Part shown: piece after piece, positions 53,428 through 64,000 of the stretch
Position numbering within the stretch: position 1 is the stretch's first letter
How the letters are laid out: each line of letters opens with the position of its first letter
NCBI GenBank assembly: GCA_013398275.1
Contig: VZSE01006113.1
Location: 849,052-913,051 of the forward strand
DNA length: 64,000 nt
Direction: 5' to 3'
Source: Promerops cafer
Taxonomy: Eukaryota > Chordata > Aves > Passeriformes > Nectariniidae
Made by a program: the position numbers and the translations under genes
Notes under the pieces: model-generated
Databases searched by the model: none
What the model was told of the DNA's origin: nothing
What the model saw: only the letters and a program-made list of their open reading frames with translations

Positions 53428-56400
53428 GTAAACCTTCTTTTCTTTATTCTTTTAAATCTCATACTATTGCTTTTTTTTGTGAGTTGTAGCCTGCAGGCTC
53501 TTCTTTGTGCTGTCCTCCAAAAACTGCTCTTGTGGACAGGTTTGCCATTAAGGTGCACTAGAGGAGAAGAAGTGAGACTGTGCTTTGAGGGTTTGGATTA
53601 GGACTTTTGTTGGTACTTTTTGGGGACACTTAAAAAAATGTCAGGAAACAATTCTTAAAAAGAGATATAATTTCCAGTTCACTCGTTATTTTTCTATTTG
53701 TTGCTTATCCTGTGCTTGTATATAAGCATATGAAAACGTTGGAGTGCTCAAAGTTAAGAATTTCTTACAACAATGTTAGACAAAGGGGAAATATGGTCTG
53801 CACTTAACTGAAGATTAAGTGCAGTGTACATAAATGGATTTCAATGGATTTTCTCAGAGTACTGTACTGAATGTGTGGCAGAGGGGAAAACAACTCAGAT
53901 GAGGCGTTCACACTCAGTGTACAAGTCACAAGAACAAATACTACTGAATGAAGAGATCAAGAAGTTTCTCCAGGCTATATTTCTAATTTACCCTCTTTTC
54001 TACTGCAATAACTGCTTATGATTGCAATCAGCTCTCTGTAATGTAGCTGGCTCCCAGACAGACAAGATATGTTTTCCTTAGTAGGACAGACACGGCTGAA
54101 GACATGGTCATCTGGTACTTCTGTGCAGCACCCTTTTCTAGGTCTGTCTTGAGCACTGCCCCATGTTTGTAAGGTCCTGGAGCTGGCCACCTTGAGCCCT
54201 CCACTCTGTGATGCTGAGTGGTGCATGTTCTGCAGTACTGTGAAACCTTCGTATTTGTTGAGACCTTCAGATTCCGGATTAATGTAAAAGTGAGAAGAGT
54301 GGAACCAAAGCAGGTTAGAGAAAGAGCATTTGCTCACCCTTTGCTATGGCAGTGGCCAAAGACACTTAAAACAAAATAGGAATCATCTGCTAATTCTTGC
54401 TACTCTATCTGGTGTTACAGAGCTGTGTCACTCTGCTCTGCAGGCTGTCATCACTTGTACGTGAAGTGGTTGAGCTGCCAGACACTAAAACAACTGCTTT
54501 TATGAGAAGGAGAGAGCAGATGCTTGGGGGGACTTAACACGCATTTTCAGTGTAGATGGGAGGTATGTATGGCGTCAAACACAGAGAGGCATGAAGAGCT
54601 GCACCAGGACTGTCAGCTGGAGAACACGCTGCCTTTGCAGCACGGCTTTCAGGATCACTGTCCTGAAAGATCTCAGCTGCCTCATCTGTGTGACTGAACT
54701 CCCTCTTTTACTGCAAACTTTCTTGCTGCATCTTTCTGAACTTTCGTCTTCATCCTCGTCTTCCTCAGATGTGCTAAGATCAATACAGGCTAAAGAATGG
54801 GGTAATGACCAGGAATTCAGTGTCGCTGGAAAACTGGTTCATCACCCATCCTATTGCTGAACATCACAACTTCCAGGAACACATCCTTGGGGAACTGTGG
54901 GGTATGGCTGTATAGTCAGCACAGGAGAAAGCATTTCCCCCTACTGTCTTCTCCCTTTTCTGTATTTTGTAATTCTTGGGGTCACATATAGCAGACCAGT
55001 GAGGGGTGGCCTGTTTGATTATACAAACTGGGTGGGTTGGAATGCAGTCCCTTCACCACAGAAGGTCATGTGTGTCCAGATGGTGTCTTAGGGTAGCACT
55101 TCTACCAGCCCCTGCAGGTATCCTTTTTTTTTCAGGTGTTTCATAACTAGTTTTACTAAAAATTTCAGCTTTCCACATAATGTGGAGTTGAACTGTGGTT
55201 ACAGCAAGGACATCCCAACCTGTAGATCAGTTTCCAAGCTAAAAGAAAAAGGAGGAAATAAATCCCCAGAAAACAGAGTAAAGAAATAGGTATTAAACAA
55301 TAGAGCAGCTGGGAATCAAGCTAGAGTGCAGCAAAGCTCAGAAATCCATGATGATCAATAGCCTGTGAGCATTTGTAAAGGTATGTTAGATATTGAGAGG
55401 ATCAACCTTGCTAGGGAAGGATGTCAGGCAAACGAAACTAAAACTGGCATATTTGAGACCAACAGATATTTTTATTCAGAAAAAAAATGGAAAGGAGCAA
55501 TTTAAGATGCAAGATGCAAGACTTATATCCTGTGCCCATGGCAACTTTTTACAGAGCTTTTCAGATTTGCTGTATTTTAATCTCTATTCAGTATAATGAT
55601 TGTATTCCTTTTCTTTTTCTAGCATTGTTAAAAGCTATTTTCATAAATTTAATTTTTTTTTATTACCATGATGAATGGCCACTATGTTTAAGGAATACTT
55701 TTAGAAACAAGAAGCATTGACCAAATGCTTTTCAAGTACACGGCTGTGATTTTTTATGTGATTAAGCTGAGAATAAAGTGGCAACAGCCAGCTTCTTAGG
55801 GCGGGAAGAAAGGAATGTTGTATGTTGTTGATGAGGTAAAATAAGAGGATCTCTTTATTCCATATACTCACTTTTTGTCCTATAACCTTTCTACAGATTT
55901 TTCTCTGCCCCAGGATTTTTGGCAAAAATGTAGGATTTGATCCTGAAAAGTTTTTATTTAAGTACAGATGCATGAAGAGTGGATGGCTGACTGGGGGTAT
56001 CATACTGTGGGCTCTGAAATGGCAGCTATTATTGTACAAATAAGGGGTCTGTGACATTATGTAGAACATTTAGGCACTGTGTTGTATTAAACAGATGAGA
56101 ATCTTTCATCTCCAAGCCACAGAAGTTAGTGGATGTAAGTGCATAATGCACAAATTCAGAAATAATTTGGTCATTTCTGCTTGCATTCAGCTCCTTCAGT
56201 ACATTAACAGCTTCTGAGGTATGAAGATCAAAATTTTGTTTCCTTCTCTGCCACATCCTTTTCTGGTTTTTGCTTCCTAATCAAGAGGTCACTATCCCAG
56301 TGACTGGCAGAGTATACAAAACTTCTTGATAGAAATTATTTCCTTTGTCTTAAAAGTACCCTTCATATAAAAGTGCTGCTATAATTAGATGGTTGGCAAA

Positions 56401-57412
56401 CTTGAACCTTCTCCCATGTTTCCCCCAGCTGACTTTTTATAGATATATGACCTGATTTTTTCCTGCTCTAACCATGGTTTAATAGCAGACTTTTACAGTT
56501 TAAAATTGTTATGACTTCTATTGCTAAAGCTTATAAAAATCATATAGTTTAGGGACTAGTTTACAGTTGATCTAAATCTAGAGAAACCCGTTATGGAAAA
56601 CTTGAGGCATTTAATATGGTCTTCTCAGCATAAAATATATTTTTCACATGTAGGTTTCCATTTTCTCAAAATAGGAATCTGCTCAGAAAGCTCTGCTAAA
56701 GAGTTAGTCCTGTGATTAATCTACAGTTCCAAATATAGCAGCCTAATGCCTCGAGTTAATCAGAGGATGTCCATGTTTGGAGGTATTTAACATAGAACAA
56801 GACGGTAAATTACTCTTGAAAGGTGTACAGATTTTCTCCTCTGTGTTCATGTGTGCCCAGTTTAAAACCTCTAGCATGTAAGGTGTGGACTATTAACCTC
56901 ACAGGCTGCCAGTGGAGCTGTGGGATGTAATTACAGTTGTGAATTTCACCTTCTCATTAGCTTTGCTGCTTCCAGCTGAAGCGTGTTACGGACACCTTCT
57001 CCCTATTAGGATTTCCAGTAAAAACCCTAAATTTCCAGTAAACTCAAAATAGTTTAAAAGGAATAATAGCAGCATGGTGAAATTTTTTTGACAATTTGTG
57101 ATAGATCGAAAGCCCAGTCAAAACTCATTTCACTCAAGTCATCCATACAAATACCAACAGGAACACAGTTGCAAGCCAAACCTTATCATTCCCTGCCTTT
57201 CTCTAGGTTGGAGATAAAAAAGTAGTTCAGCTCCCCACTCATGGAAATTAATGGCCAGTGGACAAATGACAGGGAAGGGGACGACTTCACAGAGCAGTTT
57301 AATGCCATGTGGAGACTGTGGTCTCCTCTGCAGGCAAAATCATTTCAGGCCAAAGAGGCAACGGTGCTGTGGCTCTTTGGCTTCTTGGGCTCAGTTATCT
57401 CACACGCTAATG
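53428..57412. other. Probable intron 1 of the second GCAP gene; no further exon found
   Basis: Starts with donor GTAAAC. The frame of the exon stays open for 57 more codons before a stop, but that part is hydrophobic intron translation. I saw no WYFK or EF-hand loop motif. Plus- and minus-strand frames at 53824-56256 and 57241-57471 have no recognisable domain. Confidence 0.5.
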
Positions 57413-57670
57413 TGGGTATGGGTACACCCGTGAGGTACAGGTACAACTGTGAGGTACAAGTACACCTGTGAGGTACAGGTACACCCGTGAGGTACAGGTA
57501 CACCTGTGAGGTACAGGTACAACTGTGAGGTACAGGTACACCTGTGAGGTATGGGTACACCTGTGAGGTACAGGTACACCTGTGAGGTACAGGTACACCT
57601 GTAAGGTACAGCTGTGAGGTACAGGTACAACTGTGAGGTATGGGTACACCCATGAGGTACAGGTACACCT
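57413..57670 (+). repeat. 19 bp minisatellite, about 13-14 copies
   Basis: Tandem copies of a 19 bp unit, consensus GTGAGGTACAGGTACACCT. Single-base variants (C for the final T, AACT for ACCT, TATGGG for TACAGG) recur in several copies. One copy near 57602-57614 is short by about 6 bases. Each unit contains AGGTACACCT, an almost self-complementary core able to form small hairpins. Three units make 57 bp, so the minus-strand frames (57345-57706) encode a 19-residue repeat; these are by-products, not genes. There are no spacers, so it is not CRISPR. Copy number is likely to vary between individuals. Confidence 0.95.
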
Positions 57671-58908
57671 ATCAGCACTGTACAAGTATTCGTGACTCTG
57701 GCTCAACAGAGTGCACCTGTTCCATGCACAAAGGCCATTTCCAGGCAGGGTCTGTTTCTGTGCGAGGTTAGTGACAAAAGCTGTCTGAAAACCTTTCTTC
57801 TCAGGAGCATGCTAAATAAGCACTAACCCTTTCTGGTGTGTCTCTTGTGCAGACCACCAGTGGTTTCAGAACTGGATGACCCTATACACCAGGAACACAG
57901 ATGTCTTTTTAATTTTTTTAAGTTTCTTAAGAACAGGGACTATCATGTGAAGGTTTTTCAGCCCTTCCTTGCCCTTTGTGGGATGCTTTGCTAATAATTA
58001 AACACACAAACAAGCAAACAAATAAATATGCTAGTGAAGTTTTAAAGCTGTTGTTCATCATTCTTAACAGCATTGAAAAATAAAGGTTCTGAACATTCAG
58101 AACTGTAATTGCAAAATTCACTTTCCTTGAGATTATCACAAGGAGCGCAGAAGGTAGCATTTCAGCAAACGTTTTATTGATGACTCATACATTAATACTT
58201 GTAAGCATTATTTATATAATGGCATTGGCAGGATAATAAGTGGTAGGTTTATCTTTTGCCACAGCTTTCCAATGAAAACTTTCAAAAATAATGTGTTTAT
58301 TAAAATACAAGTGCAACCAAATTAATTTTTTTAAGGATTTCCTTTCTTAGATTTGAAGAGTCCCTTCTTAGGGAAAAATTATCTCAGTCTTCTTCACCCT
58401 TAAGCTATTTGTAATACAAAAAGGATAAATCTGCAAGCACATACAAACACGTTTAATTCTTCCTACTTTTTTTCCTTCCCCTGCATCTCAGTCCACTCAT
58501 AACTGGCAGTCCTAGTTCATGCATCCTAATGACGAATTTTAGAGAGGAAACAGTTATGTTCACCTATAATATCTCAGTAGTTGACAAGTATACTGAAGTA
58601 TATTTGGTTTTCAGTGAGAATATCTATCATATTTCATTCCTATTATATCCATCAAAATGAGATTTCACCAATGTTAAGAGAGAAAACATATCTTGAAAAA
58701 TAACGTCTGGTGTATCCATAATACATTGGAAGTGTTATTTGCTCTTAGGCAGAAATAAGGAAAAATTCTACAGTCAGCACTGCTACTATTTAATACTTAT
58801 TATGAAATATCTTCTTTCTTTAAACTAGAAACCCAGATCACTGTCATTCATTTTGCATTAGCTTGCAGATAGGCTTTGCCACCACTAAAAATAAAAATTG
58901 AACACTGT

Positions 58909-58932
58909 GATTGATTGATTGATTGATTGATT
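58909..58932 (+). repeat. GATT microsatellite, six copies
   Basis: Six uninterrupted copies of GATT. A short tetranucleotide microsatellite, likely polymorphic, with no gene association visible. Confidence 0.95.
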
Positions 58933-61900
58933 TCTTATGGCCTCTGAAGGACAAAATTTGCATAGCCATTTAACACGGGAAGCAATTGACTGAAAATGGG
59001 ATGCTGCTGTTGTAGTTCTCTTACTGCTTCTTTTGGCATTGACTGAAACTAGCTACAGGAATAAGTGTCTGTTGCTTTGTAAGAAAATTGGATTTTAAAA
59101 GGTAGGATTACTGTGAAGAGCAAAGAAGATTAATAGGTATGTGGCACTGAAAGAAAATTATGCAAGTTCAAGGATTTTCTGTTTAAATTTATAAAGCATT
59201 GGACAGACCACGTCAGAGAACACTATTTTCTGCTACTATTATGCAGAGATAAAGTTGGTAGATGCACAAAAACAGACACTCCACAGCAGTTTTAGAAATC
59301 TTTAGATAAGGAGCCACCAGCTGATGTCAATCTTTAATCACTTTTCCACTTTGTGTTTTCGTTTAAAATGTAAAGTAGTTCTCTGATAGAGTTCATCTGA
59401 CATCATTATGCAGATTAGAATGATAAAAAAGATTTTAAAATGAATCCATTTAAAATAAAAAGAAGAAAGTTTTAAAAGGATGTTTGATGTAGAACAGATA
59501 ATAAAAAATGCAAAAATGTGTTACTTCAATAGAACTTTGTTGTGGGTAGGAATGACTACATAGCAATGTAAACTAAATCTCAAGTTTTTGTTTTTGTTTT
59601 TTTTTTTTCTCCTTTTTTTTTCCTGAAGAATAACTGTTTCCCTTCACTCCTTATACTTTGAACAAAGCTAAGAAGTGTTGGGAGGCAGACCACCTTTCCT
59701 TTTTCTCTCATCCTAGCTCCTTCCCCACTGTCCTGCTGTGTCTTTATCATTCAAATTATCATGTAGACTTTTCAGCATCTGATTTTGTGTTCTGGATATA
59801 AATAGATGTTATCTTCTTTTTGTTATAGGGACATGTTATAGAGTACTGCAGGAGAAGGAAATGAGAGTCATTTGGCCATGAAATTCTCTGTTAAAGCAGC
59901 GGTTGCACCTCATATTCCGTGAAAAGCTTACAGATGTCCACAGAAAGATGTCATAATTTTCAGAGGACTTTTGCTGCTTATTGTAATTTACTCTTCATTT
60001 GACTTTCAGTTGTTTTTTTCTTCCACTTTTTCCACCTTAAGAATTGTGAGAGAGGTTATTTTCATCTCTATGAAGCATCTAGTCTAGAAATTCTAGTGAA
60101 GATGTTATTTTGTTAAAGACTGCAGGGCCCAACTGAGCAATTGTTACCTAGCATGATGTGTTAGCTGCCTTCCATATGATCACAGAAGGTATGAAGAGCT
60201 CTTAAAGGATGAAAAATATGGTGCTAGAGAGCAATGCTTCAAAAACTACCTGGAACCTAAACCTTAAGAATTTCCACTTCTTGTGGGATTAACTATAATG
60301 GCTCAGGATAACTTTGCTAACTGTCTTTTCCTGGATAATACCATTTTCAGCTGGGCTTCCATTCCCAGACTGTCTTGCTCTGCTGTGTCCTCAGAACTGG
60401 GAACAGCAGCTGTGATATGAATTCTCAGGCTGCCTAAGGAGCCACTTGGCCCCTTTGCTACATCCTTACATGTTTGCAGGCATTACCAAAGCTGACACAA
60501 CAAAATTGGGTGCAATAGTTAATAGAAAGTAAGGATGATAATTAGAGAAATATTCTCCCAAACTTTCCTGAACTACTTTCCTCTTTTGTGTCATAAGTCT
60601 CTGAATAATTGAGCAAACCTAAGTTCAGCAACACACATAACTTCAGCCTGAAATGACTCCTTGGACACTTTTCTTAGCCTACTCTAACCAACCAGCTTAG
60701 TCAAATCAACAAGGTTGCAGCAGCAACATCTGCATTACACTATGGGGCCAAGAACCATATAAAGTGATATTGTATCGAGGCAGGATATTTTACATTATTC
60801 CTTTTCCATGGCTCTTGTATTGGCCCAGCACTTCCACTTTGCCCAGAGAAGTCTAACTCTTGCTTTTTCTGATTTTGAAGACTCTGTCACTCTCATATAT
60901 ATCTCCAGAACAAGGAAAGCCTAGAAAGCTTATTTTTGTTTTATGACAGCCATTGCTATCACATTGTAGTCAGCAATAAAAGCCTGTATGTCAAAAAATT
61001 AGTCAGCTTCTAAACCGAGGGCTAGAAGAAAATAAGGCTCTAGATATGTCTTAGACAGAAAGAATTCTTCTGTCAGAAGTAACAAAAATCTACAGCTCTT
61101 ACTTCCCGATTTATTTGGACTTTTTGAAGGTGACACGTAAAAATCCTGTTCCCATTAGTTTCAGACACAATCCAACAAAAGCAACAAAAACAACAAAGCC
61201 AAATCATTTTCTTCTCCCTAATTTGGAGTAATGTTGCATAAAATTATCTCAAATGTAAAGTAACTAGCCTGATTACTGTAAATGAGGAGGTTAAATTATG
61301 CTTTGCTGTGTTCAAGGCAGTATAGTTACCTAATTTTTCTCAGTATGCTTAAGCGCCTTTGAAAGGAACCCTGATAAAAAATTCCATGTTCTATGAATAT
61401 TTCACCAGTTTGCAAATACTACTCTATTTATTTACAGACTATACTAAAGAATACCTTTATTCTCCTTCTAAACTGCCTCCCAACATTTTTACATTCAATT
61501 TTATATATTGGTTGCAAAAAAAAAAAAAAAAAAGGATTCTGTAAGATTACAAGTACTTCACACAGTTATAGGGGCAATTTCATAATCTTAATTCTATTTT
61601 CTAGTGGTTTGTCACAGGACACACTGCTGTGATAGTACAAACTTATGCTATAATAATGTGTCATTACCAGCTAAAAGCCTACATTATCATTAAAATCATC
61701 ACTTGCTTAATGAAAGTGCAGTTGAATTCTTGACTGTAGGATTTAAGGTTATGAGTTTTGAATTATGATCTAAAAGTTTTAGACCAGAGGTAATTCCCCC
61801 AGTAGTGACACAGCACCATCAAGCATGGGAGGCCAATTCTTTACCTGGGACATTAAAGAAATGCCTGTCTCAGACCTCTATTAGAGCATTGCAGAATTTA

Positions 61901-61938
61901 GTGGCCTTCTTTGTTCTTGTTTTGGTTTTTGTTTGTTT

Positions 61939-61940
<2 letters not shown>

Positions 61941-61970
<30 letters not shown>
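61941..61970 (+). repeat. 30 bp T homopolymer
   Basis: Thirty T in a row, preceded by a G/T-rich lead (about 61917-61940). On the minus strand it reads as a poly(A) followed by A/C-rich sequence. It might be the tail of a retroposed copy, but no body is recognisable beside it. The exact length is unreliable in any assembly. Confidence 0.8.
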
Positions 61971-61972
<2 letters not shown>

Positions 61973-62677
61973 ATTTCCAAAAGGGTAATCTGAATTTCCA
62001 ATAAATGTTTCTCTTTAAAATCTAAATTTTAAAATATTCAAGTAGATAAGTGTTACGGATTAATACTCCGGTTGAATTTTCCTTGCATCACACAGCCTTG
62101 ATATGTAGCTGGTCTGGATTAGGTTAGGTTTTCTTTGAAATGTTCATTTAAGTGCAAACAAATTAGCATGTATTCTGCAGCTGTCACTGAGCTTAAGAAG
62201 TGTTTGGAGCATACCATTATCAGGTAGCACTGTAATTTTGTCACATTATGTGAATAGGCAATGGAGATTAACTTTGGACAATTAATCATAATTTTTTTTA
62301 AGTATTGCTTGTTAAATTATTATGAAGATAAAGGGAAAATTAATTTTAATATGAAACAGTTCAGGAAGGTGCTTCTATTATTTAAAGAAATTTTAAGATT
62401 TCTTTTAAGGCAAGTAAGAGTCTACTACTATAATAATACAAGTCATTTAGACAATGATAGTATATGCATGTAACTTTTAGGATGTCTTTCATACATCCCT
62501 TGAGATTCACAGAGCATTACATAGAAGCACTCAAACCTGCCCAATAGAACATCTTTACCACTAGAAAATATGTGTGTCTTCAATCTTCGTTGGGATTTTT
62601 AGGATTTTTCCTTTTGTTTCTTTCTCTCATAGAATTTTGTCCCATCTCTTGGTAAGAGACACTAACGTCTGGTACCT

Positions 62678-63240
62678 TGTAGGTGTAGAAGAAGGGATTA
62701 CAAGTGACCTCACCCCTGAGAAGTCACACTTGCACTAATTACCAAAGAAGAAGAACAGCCTTGCCCTTAATGGGTCACAGCTGTGACTAATAAAGATAAG
62801 TGTGATAAAAGGGGTGGGTTGGCCAGTCAGGGGGAGTCTTGAGGAAGAGGGCCTAGAGGAAGAAGATCTTGTGGAGGTAGAGGAGCCCTGAGAAAGAAGC
62901 AACAATCCAGAGAGACACAAAGAAGAACAAAAACAAGGAAAAGAGCTGCTGCTCTAAAAGATCTGCTGTGAGGTCTGGGTCTGATAGAGTTAGAGCCTGC
63001 AGTCACAGCTGAGCTAGGTAAAAGCCTGTGGTCAGAGGCAGCAAGGAAATACTTGCAGTCATATTCCAGCAGGAAATAGCCAGCAGTCAGAGTCTATCAG
63101 AGAAGCCAACAATGGGAGTTTGCTGTAGTCAGAGTCAGGCTGGCTAAGCTGTAAAGAGGAATACACTGGGACCCTTTTCACGTTGTTAAATGAGAGCCTG
63201 TGTCTTGGCTCATTTCTACCCCTAATGAGAGGGATGGAGC
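62678..63240 (+). mobile_element. 5' LTR and leader of an ERV-L-like provirus, plus strand
   Basis: A probable LTR begins TGTAGGTG at 62678. Landmarks are a 14 bp palindrome GTCACAGCTGTGAC (62774-62787), a TATA-like GATAAAA (62814-62820) before GGGGTGGGTTGGCCAGTCAG, and a purine-rich stretch. Degenerate CAGTCAGAG-type repeats follow (62995-63140), then a possible TTAAAT poly(A)-like site near 63185. The right end and primer-binding site could not be fixed; the end given is approximate. It leads into the decayed gag-protease region, which supports a 5' LTR. I am fairly sure it is retroviral and less sure of the limits. Confidence 0.5.
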
Positions 63241-63788
63241 AACAGTACCTGAGAGAGACAAAAGAAATGGCCAAGATGGAGGAATCCATGTAAGGGACGG
63301 ACAGCGTGGTAAGGGCCCAGACAAGGTCAGGTGCACAGATGTTGTGGATCTAGCTGGCAAAGCTAGGGCCATCTCAATACACCACCTTCATTGCAACAAT
63401 TAATGCTGATAACAGCTGAGAGAGAGTGGTTCCATTGCCAACAGGCTCACGTATTATGAGTATGGTCAATGGCCTGATGCAGGCTAATGTCTCTGATTTG
63501 ATTTAGGACCTTAAAGAGGAGATTAGGGAGGTGAGGGTGCAGGTGAGGAAGATGAGTGTGGTGCCAGTGTGAGTCACATACCCCAACATCAGAGCCTGAT
63601 GCCCCCCAGCTAGGGAGAAGGGGTACTCCCCATGAGCTGAGCTGTGGTTCTTCCTCTGTGACCATGGGATCAGTGGGTTTCCCATCCCACCTTCTGCCCT
63701 AGCAGCACGGATGCGTCAACTCAAGGAGGGAAACAGTAACCGAGGGAGTTCCACCAAGTTGAAGGTGGCCTCAGCCTCCCACGACTGA
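63241..63788 (+). pseudogene. Decayed retroviral gag remnant
   Basis: Between the LTR and the protease frame, gag-like coding pieces appear in more than one frame, broken by stops. There is a short Met/Lys/Glu-rich stretch near 63235, a piece around 63430-63480 (RLTYYEYGQW in one frame), a charged coiled-coil-like piece near 63510-63560 and a piece near 63640 containing LWFFLCDHG. The region is much shorter than a full gag, so it has internal deletions as well as stops. A TGA at 63786-63788 closes the frame just before the protease frame. Assignment to gag is from order and general resemblance to avian ERV-L elements. Confidence 0.4.
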
Positions 63789-64000
63789 GCTGCTGGGAAT
63801 TACAGAAGGGAGGATAATCTGTCGGATCCCCTTGAAGGAACCTCTACTATGTATGCCCAAGAAAGAAATGATAACCAGGGCTGGAGGGGCCCTGCCTCTA
63901 GCCAGGGAGAGGCACAGGAAAACCGAGTGTTTTGGACAGTGTGGATCCGATGGCCTGGCACATCAGAGCCACAGAAATATGAAGCATTGGTTGATACTGG
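63789..64000 (+). pseudogene. Endogenous retrovirus protease (start of pol), cut by window end
   Basis: An open frame of 70 codons runs from the TGA at 63786 to the window edge. It ends with WPGT, then KYEALVDTG. The Asp-Thr-Gly (63993 to the edge) is the catalytic motif of retroviral aspartic proteases, which cut Gag and Pol polyproteins. The residues before it match the pattern I know from avian class III (ERV-L-like) elements. The rest of the protease and pol would lie beyond the window. Because gag upstream is broken, this copy is taken as a defective remnant although this piece itself has no stop. Confidence 0.7.

Larger units (their letters stand above)
57671..62677. other. Intergenic or intronic DNA, no gene recognised
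   Basis: AT-rich DNA. It holds a GATT tetranucleotide repeat (58909-58932), T-rich runs at 59588-59625, an A run of about 18 near 61517-61534 and a 30 bp T run at 61941-61970. I see no further GCAP exon or other coding homology. Confidence 0.55.

Noticed and set aside
57241..57471. 76-codon frame with an acidic start as a GCAP exon
   Set aside because: It has no EF-hand spacing and runs into the minisatellite.
57413..57670. CRISPR-like array
   Set aside because: Units abut with no unique spacers, and the setting is a vertebrate genome.
57345..57706. Three overlapping minus-strand frames with a 19-residue repeat
   Set aside because: They are translations of the 19 bp minisatellite in its three frames, with no start context or conserved flank.
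58909..58932. Regulatory repeat
   Set aside because: A plain short GATT microsatellite with no gene beside it.

Overview
This looks like an AT-rich stretch of a bird genome, probably a songbird. The main evidence is three recognisable avian-type endogenous retrovirus LTRs, a decayed class III (ERV-L-like) provirus entering at the right edge, and two vertebrate photoreceptor-type coding exons. Most of the 64 kb is non-coding. Nearly all long open frames are chance or lie in LTRs and low-complexity DNA. I see no tRNA, rRNA or CRISPR array, and no clear CR1 LINE.

Layout. Positions 1-31.4 kb are intergenic or deep-intronic DNA. This part holds a TG/TA palindrome near 1.58 kb, a GC-rich exon-like island at 15.0-15.2 kb, a T/G tract at 24.8 kb and a minus-strand LTR at 25.8-26.2 kb. 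From 31.5 to 33.2 kb there is a low-confidence decayed protein-like region on the minus strand. It is split by an 835 bp plus-strand solo LTR whose 5 bp target-site duplication (GAAAT) can be read directly. A G-rich tract lies at 34.2 kb and a chain of three overlapping perfect inverted repeats at 35.85-35.91 kb.

The well-supported coding content is two tandem, same-strand first exons of guanylate cyclase-activating protein (GCAP) genes, at 41467-41658 and 53239-53427. Each starts Met-Gly (the N-myristoylation site), carries the GCAP EF-hand-1 core with ECPSG, and stops in phase 0 at a GT splice donor at the same residue. No exon 2-4 homologue was found by eye between them or after the second. 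They are therefore either first exons of two genes with very long introns, alternative first exons sharing downstream exons beyond 64 kb, or one live and one orphaned copy. A near-complete LTR (51.0-51.6 kb) lies between them.

After 53.4 kb come a 19 bp minisatellite (57.4-57.7 kb), a GATT microsatellite, a 30 bp T run and, from about 62.68 kb, an ERV-L-like LTR plus broken gag and an open protease frame. That frame ends the window at the aspartic protease Asp-Thr-Gly motif.
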